Positions 60,611-64,000 of a stretch of DNA of 64,000 bases are shown one piece after another. The notes beneath the pieces are model-generated. The model saw only the letters and a list, made by a program, of their open reading frames with translations. It made no database searches and was not told the origin of the DNA. The stretch's first letter is position 1. Every line of letters starts with the position of its first letter. The stretch covers positions 1 through 64,000 of the forward strand of contig NZ_JAGIPR010000009.1 of assembly GCF_017877355.1 (NCBI RefSeq), read 5' to 3'. Made by a program: the position numbers and the translations under genes. The stretch is from Chryseobacterium jejuense (GTDB taxonomy: Bacteria; Bacteroidota; Bacteroidia; Flavobacteriales; Weeksellaceae).

Positions 60611-63178
60611 TTATCTTGTCAGGATAAACTTACGGGTATACTTTTTTCCATCTTTAGTCTGCACGGTAAGCAGGTAAACACCACCTGGCAGAGTAGAAGG
60701 TACATTAAAAGTTTTTGATCTGAATTGAAAGCGGTGCATTTCCATTCCTGATGTATTTCTGATGGAAATTTCAGAATCCAGAAGGAGAATGTTTCCATCC
60801 AAAGTAATCTGTCCCGTAGTTGGGTTAGGAGTAATGGTAAGCTGCTCTTCAGGGAGAGTTGCTTTCATTGCTGTAGATGATGATGTAGATGAAACTGCAG
60901 GAGTTCCATAAACTGAAGCCAGATTTTCAATTTCCTCTTTAGACAGGGCCCTGTCATAAATAATAAATTGGTCAAGTGTAGAACAGCTTGTATAAATTTC
61001 GAATTGTTTATTTTGATATTCAAAAACTTCCCGAGGTAAACATTGTGCAGCGGGGCCGTCTGAAATATTTCCATTAATGTATAAACAAACGTTATCATGA
61101 GTATAACGTAGTGCATAGTGATTGAAACCAGGAAGAGTTGAAGAATCAGTACCAAAATGTATTTTTTGAGATTTCATTGATAGTGTCTTTCCAAACGCAT
61201 TTAATTGAATAGACGGAATTAATGCTGTTTTAACATCAGCCCAAAAAGATAATGTCAATTCATAGTCAGTATTAGGAAGAGGGAATTCCGGACTTTTGAA
61301 TTTATAAAGACTATCACTAACTATATGAGGATTACCAATTACAAGCATTTTGCCACAGGAAAACCCTTTTACATAATCAAGTGATAGATGTGTATTATGA
61401 TTAACTATATTTAATCCCGAGATCGTATCATTGAGATTTCCCTCAAAAGGATAATAGGCGATAGGATTAGCCGGTGGAGTACCACATATTATTTGTGGAG
61501 TGGAGACGTGGTAAGCATAATATATTGCTATGATATCACTATGCCCATTATTAAGATATATCCGGACACGGTCAAAACTTTTCTGAGGAATGAATTCTAT
61601 AGTTCCCCTGTTTAATTGTGTTCCAAGTTTTAACATACTATCTGTGATGAAAGTTAAGTCATTATTGGACGTATTTCCCAAAAATGTTTCCACAGAAACT
61701 TTACTTAATTGTTGCAGCGATAAATTACTGGTACCTATACCAATCACTACTTTTCTGAACTTCCTGGTGGTAGTAGCTGGAAAAATTAAAGACAGCCCTA
61801 TTTTTCCGGTTTCACCTGCGGGTATTATTAATGAAGAATAATCCTCCTCATTAGCTCCTACTGCATTTTGAGGATTTTGTATTGAACAACCGCCACAGAA
61901 CCCAATGGTGTGGCTGGTTTGTCCAGAGGCATATATTTTATCCGGATTAGATACGATTGATGGCGGTGGGCAGCTTGGAAGTTTTTCATAAGAACAAAAT
62001 AGCAGTCGGATTTCTTCGGGGGTTAGCTTTCTGTCATAGATGATAAGTTCATCAATGAGGGCCTTGTTAAGAACCAGGTTGATATTGCGTTCAAATGCTT
62101 CATCATTTCCAAAAGAATAACTATGACCAATACAAGATACATTCAAAGAGCTTGTGGACTGTATAAGAACCCCATTTTTGTAAATACACAACATTCCGTC
62201 TTCCGCATGATCTGTGCTTTTATCATCATAATCATATGCTACCACATAGTGATTCAGCTGGCCTGGAGCATTATCACCCTGAGCGTAAATAAGATCATTT
62301 TCCCCTATAGGGTATGGATACATTGCAGCTTTTGCCGTTTCCGGAGTTATAATGATCTCATTTCCGGGAACTCCGATTCTAAGATGTCCGGAATTTTCAA
62401 CACGAGCCCAGAATGAAACGGTTTTCGGGCTATCCATGTTAGGGAGAGGAAGAGGTTTGTCTGCCAGAAATTTTTTCTCAGTTGTTAAAGCTTCTAAAGC
62501 CTGACCACATACTAGCCCATTTTGGAATGTGTTGGGTGTACTACCTATAAGATGCATATCCGATATCGCATCATTAGTATTTCCATTAAAGGAATAATAA
62601 TAAAGCGGGTTAAGTGGCGGAACCCCGCATTCCGTAAAAAAGCCAGGTAAATAAGCATAGTAAATTCTGAATTCATCATTCAGGTCAAGAAGCTTACCGT
62701 CCAAAACGATTTTGATACGATTGAAACGCTTAGTGGGATTGATTTCAATACTTCCTTGGTGTGAGCTATTGATTTTGAGCATTTCATGGTTAACAGATAC
62801 CTTATCATTATTAGAGGTGTTATCCAAGAAAGTCTCAATGGTAACTCCTTTCAATGTGGATACAGCGAGATTGTTGTTGGGAGTGCCAATACCAATAATT
62901 GCCTTTAATTTGCTGATGACAGGGAAAGATAAAGTTTGCTCTACTTTACCATTAATACCAATGCCGATCTTGAAAGATGAATAATCATTTTCATCGCTTC
63001 CCACTGCATTTTGCGGATTTTCTACACTACAGATCAGGCATATTCCTGAGATTTGGTTGGTTTGGTTGCTTGCATAAATTTTGCTTTGTGCAAATGAAAA
63101 TGTACTCATAAGAAGCAGAACTGTACTCGATAAAATTACTTTTATTAAGTAACGCCTTGATGATAAATTAGTTTTCAT
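60611..63178 (-). CDS. Secreted T9SS protein with duplicated CxxC module and LamG-like domains
   Basis: The 855-residue protein has a signal peptide (cleaved after FSFAQ, about residue 31). It has two similar halves. Each starts with a CxxC module: residue 33 on, GICLICSVENPQNAVG, and about 413 on, GFCGGCSIQNPQNAVGANEE. In each the module is followed by a jelly-roll domain (YYAYLPGFFTECGVPPLNPL, YYAYHVSTPQIICGTPPANP) and a LamG-like concanavalin domain (FWARVENSGHLRIGVPG, LIIYDRKLTPEEIRLLF). A T9SS type A domain ends the protein (LTITPNPTTGQITLDGN, RKFILTR). Function unknown; possibly adhesion or sugar binding. Confidence 0.75.
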   Translation of the reverse strand: MKTNLSSRRYLIKVILSSTVLLLMSTFSFAQSKIYASNQTNQISGICLICSVENPQNAVGSDENDYSSFKIGIGINGKVEQTLSFPVISKLKAIIGIGTPNNNLAVSTLKGVTIETFLDNTSNNDKVSVNHEMLKINSSHQGSIEINPTKRFNRIKIVLDGKLLDLNDEFRIYYAYLPGFFTECGVPPLNPLYYYSFNGNTNDAISDMHLIGSTPNTFQNGLVCGQALEALTTEKKFLADKPLPLPNMDSPKTVSFWARVENSGHLRIGVPGNEIIITPETAKAAMYPYPIGENDLIYAQGDNAPGQLNHYVVAYDYDDKSTDHAEDGMLCIYKNGVLIQSTSSLNVSCIGHSYSFGNDEAFERNINLVLNKALIDELIIYDRKLTPEEIRLLFCSYEKLPSCPPPSIVSNPDKIYASGQTSHTIGFCGGCSIQNPQNAVGANEEDYSSLIIPAGETGKIGLSLIFPATTTRKFRKVVIGIGTSNLSLQQLSKVSVETFLGNTSNNDLTFITDSMLKLGTQLNRGTIEFIPQKSFDRVRIYLNNGHSDIIAIYYAYHVSTPQIICGTPPANPIAYYPFEGNLNDTISGLNIVNHNTHLSLDYVKGFSCGKMLVIGNPHIVSDSLYKFKSPEFPLPNTDYELTLSFWADVKTALIPSIQLNAFGKTLSMKSQKIHFGTDSSTLPGFNHYALRYTHDNVCLYINGNISDGPAAQCLPREVFEYQNKQFEIYTSCSTLDQFIIYDRALSKEEIENLASVYGTPAVSSTSSSTAMKATLPEEQLTITPNPTTGQITLDGNILLLDSEISIRNTSGMEMHRFQFRSKTFNVPSTLPGGVYLLTVQTKDGKKYTRKFILTR

Positions 63179-63249
63179 ATATTGAGATTTAGGTATTAGT
63201 TTTTTATTATTGTCAATGAATCATAATGTTGTATTAGTAGTATATATAG

Positions 63250-63286
63250 AAAAAAAGCGGCAGGCTTTTTTTAGCCTGCCGCTTTT
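63250..63286 (-). terminator. Terminator of the partial T9SS gene
   Basis: AAAGCGGCAGGC pairs with GCCTGCCGCTTT (63254-63265 and 63274-63285). On the minus strand the stem is followed by a run of T. Confidence 0.85.
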
Positions 63287-63297
63287 GGCATGTTTAA

Positions 63298-64000
63298 TTA
63301 TTTAAGTAAAACCTTACTTGAATGTGTTTTCCCATCCTTAGTCTGAAGTTTTATAATATATAGCCCTTCAGGCTGGTTGGTTTCAAATGTATTGGAATTT
63401 AATTTGGTGCTGAATACCTCTTTTCCGGAAGTGTTGATCAGAGTAACCTCTGAACCTTCTACTTTTAAGTTTTTATCCAGAGTAACCCGACCATTTTGGC
63501 CGTGAGCCATAAAACTAATGAAAGGATCTCTGTATTGGTATCCGTAATATACTCTAAACTCTCCACCTAAACTCAATAATCCACCATTTACATTGATCTT
63601 AATACGGTCATAAGGTTTGTTCATGGTAAGTTCAATTTCACCTTTACTTGGATCACCAGCCCCAAGCTTTAAAATGTCATTGTTAAGGTTTTGGTAATCA
63701 TTGTTAGAAACATTTCCATTGAATGTCTCAATAGATACACCCCCTAATACTTGTGCACTTAGAGGTGTTCCGTTAGAACCGATCCCAATCACCAATTTGT
63801 TCGTGTAGGTACTGTTAGGGAAAATTAATGTTTGTTCAGTACGCGCCAGTAAGCCGATGGAAACCTGTAGAACGGAATAATCACTCTCGTTAGGACCAAT
63901 CGCGTTCAATGGATTTACAACCCCACAGCCTATACATACGCCATATACTTGATTCGCTTGGGCGTTTGCATAATATTTTACAATTTGTGCAAATGACATG
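63298..64000 (-). CDS. Partial secreted T9SS protein with one CxxC module
   Basis: The frame runs off the right edge. The visible 233 residues start within a signal peptide (SFAQ near the edge). They carry GVCIGCGVVNPLNAIGPNES, a jelly-roll-like part ending in FRVYYGYQYRDPF, and a C-terminal T9SS-type domain (NLKVEGSEVTLINTSGKEVF, HSSKVLLK). The nominal ATG at 63999 is probably internal to the signal peptide, so the real start is beyond 64000. It is a shorter relative of the neighbouring 855-residue protein. Confidence 0.75.
   Translation of the reverse strand, partial: MSFAQIVKYYANAQANQVYGVCIGCGVVNPLNAIGPNESDYSVLQVSIGLLARTEQTLIFPNSTYTNKLVIGIGSNGTPLSAQVLGGVSIETFNGNVSNNDYQNLNNDILKLGAGDPSKGEIELTMNKPYDRIKINVNGGLLSLGGEFRVYYGYQYRDPFISFMAHGQNGRVTLDKNLKVEGSEVTLINTSGKEVFSTKLNSNTFETNQPEGLYIIKLQTKDGKTHSSKVLLK

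Noticed and set aside
1..64000. CRISPR array, tRNA or rRNA genes
   Set aside because: No regularly spaced direct repeats and no tRNA- or rRNA-like segments were seen in the intergenic regions.

Overview
The window is a chromosomal segment of a Bacteroidota bacterium, most likely Weeksellaceae and Chryseobacterium-like. Evidence for this is the AT-rich DNA, SusC/SusD pairs, a BshC (bacillithiol) gene, type IX secretion sorting domains, no obvious Shine-Dalgarno sites, and many promoters with the Bacteroidota -7 box TAnnTTTG. No rRNA, tRNA, CRISPR, transposase or integrase gene was seen.

Layout. 1-5.0 kb: SusC/SusD pair 1. 5.0-14.2 kb: housekeeping genes (putative porin, bshC, a LysM protein, fabD, a GYDIA-type GHMP kinase, pckA), then aroQ on the minus strand. 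14.9-19.6 kb: SusC/SusD pair 2 behind what reads as a SAM-I (S-box) riboswitch with a terminator-type expression platform. 19.7-33.9 kb: a minus-strand Rhs polymorphic-toxin locus. It has a tail-fibre-like protein, a small T9SS-sorting protein, a 2168-residue SpvB/RHS protein with its overlapping immunity candidate, and then displaced orphan core/toxin/immunity cassettes. The cassettes are separated by duplicated 3' ends of the neighbouring susD gene with its terminator, and by small inverted-repeat elements.

34.3-44.8 kb: heavy-metal efflux. It has a Cys-rich small protein, a CzcA-type RND pump fused to its outer-membrane factor, the periplasmic adaptor, a bestrophin-like channel, a CDF exporter, a Fur-family regulator and a P1B ATPase. 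The fused pump and the ATPase share a 15-bp palindrome at identical distance from their -7 boxes. 45.3-53.1 kb: a probable copper-handling cluster with two paralogous Cys-motif small proteins, a YHS lipoprotein, SCO, an exported Fe/Mn superoxide dismutase, a lipoprotein, an OprC/NosA-like TonB receptor, MbnP and a diheme MbnH-like peroxidase. 53.2-60.2 kb: a cobalamin-riboswitch operon with a BtuB-like receptor, a BtuG-like beta-propeller lipoprotein, another lipoprotein and a T9SS-sorted propeller protein. 60.6-64 kb: two minus-strand secreted T9SS proteins sharing a CxxC module, one running off the window.

The main leads are the S-box control of a SusCD transporter, the Rhs cassette array that carries copies of the susD tail, the shared metal operator, and the clustered copper import and processing genes. 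All functional names come from reading the sequence by eye; no database search was run.
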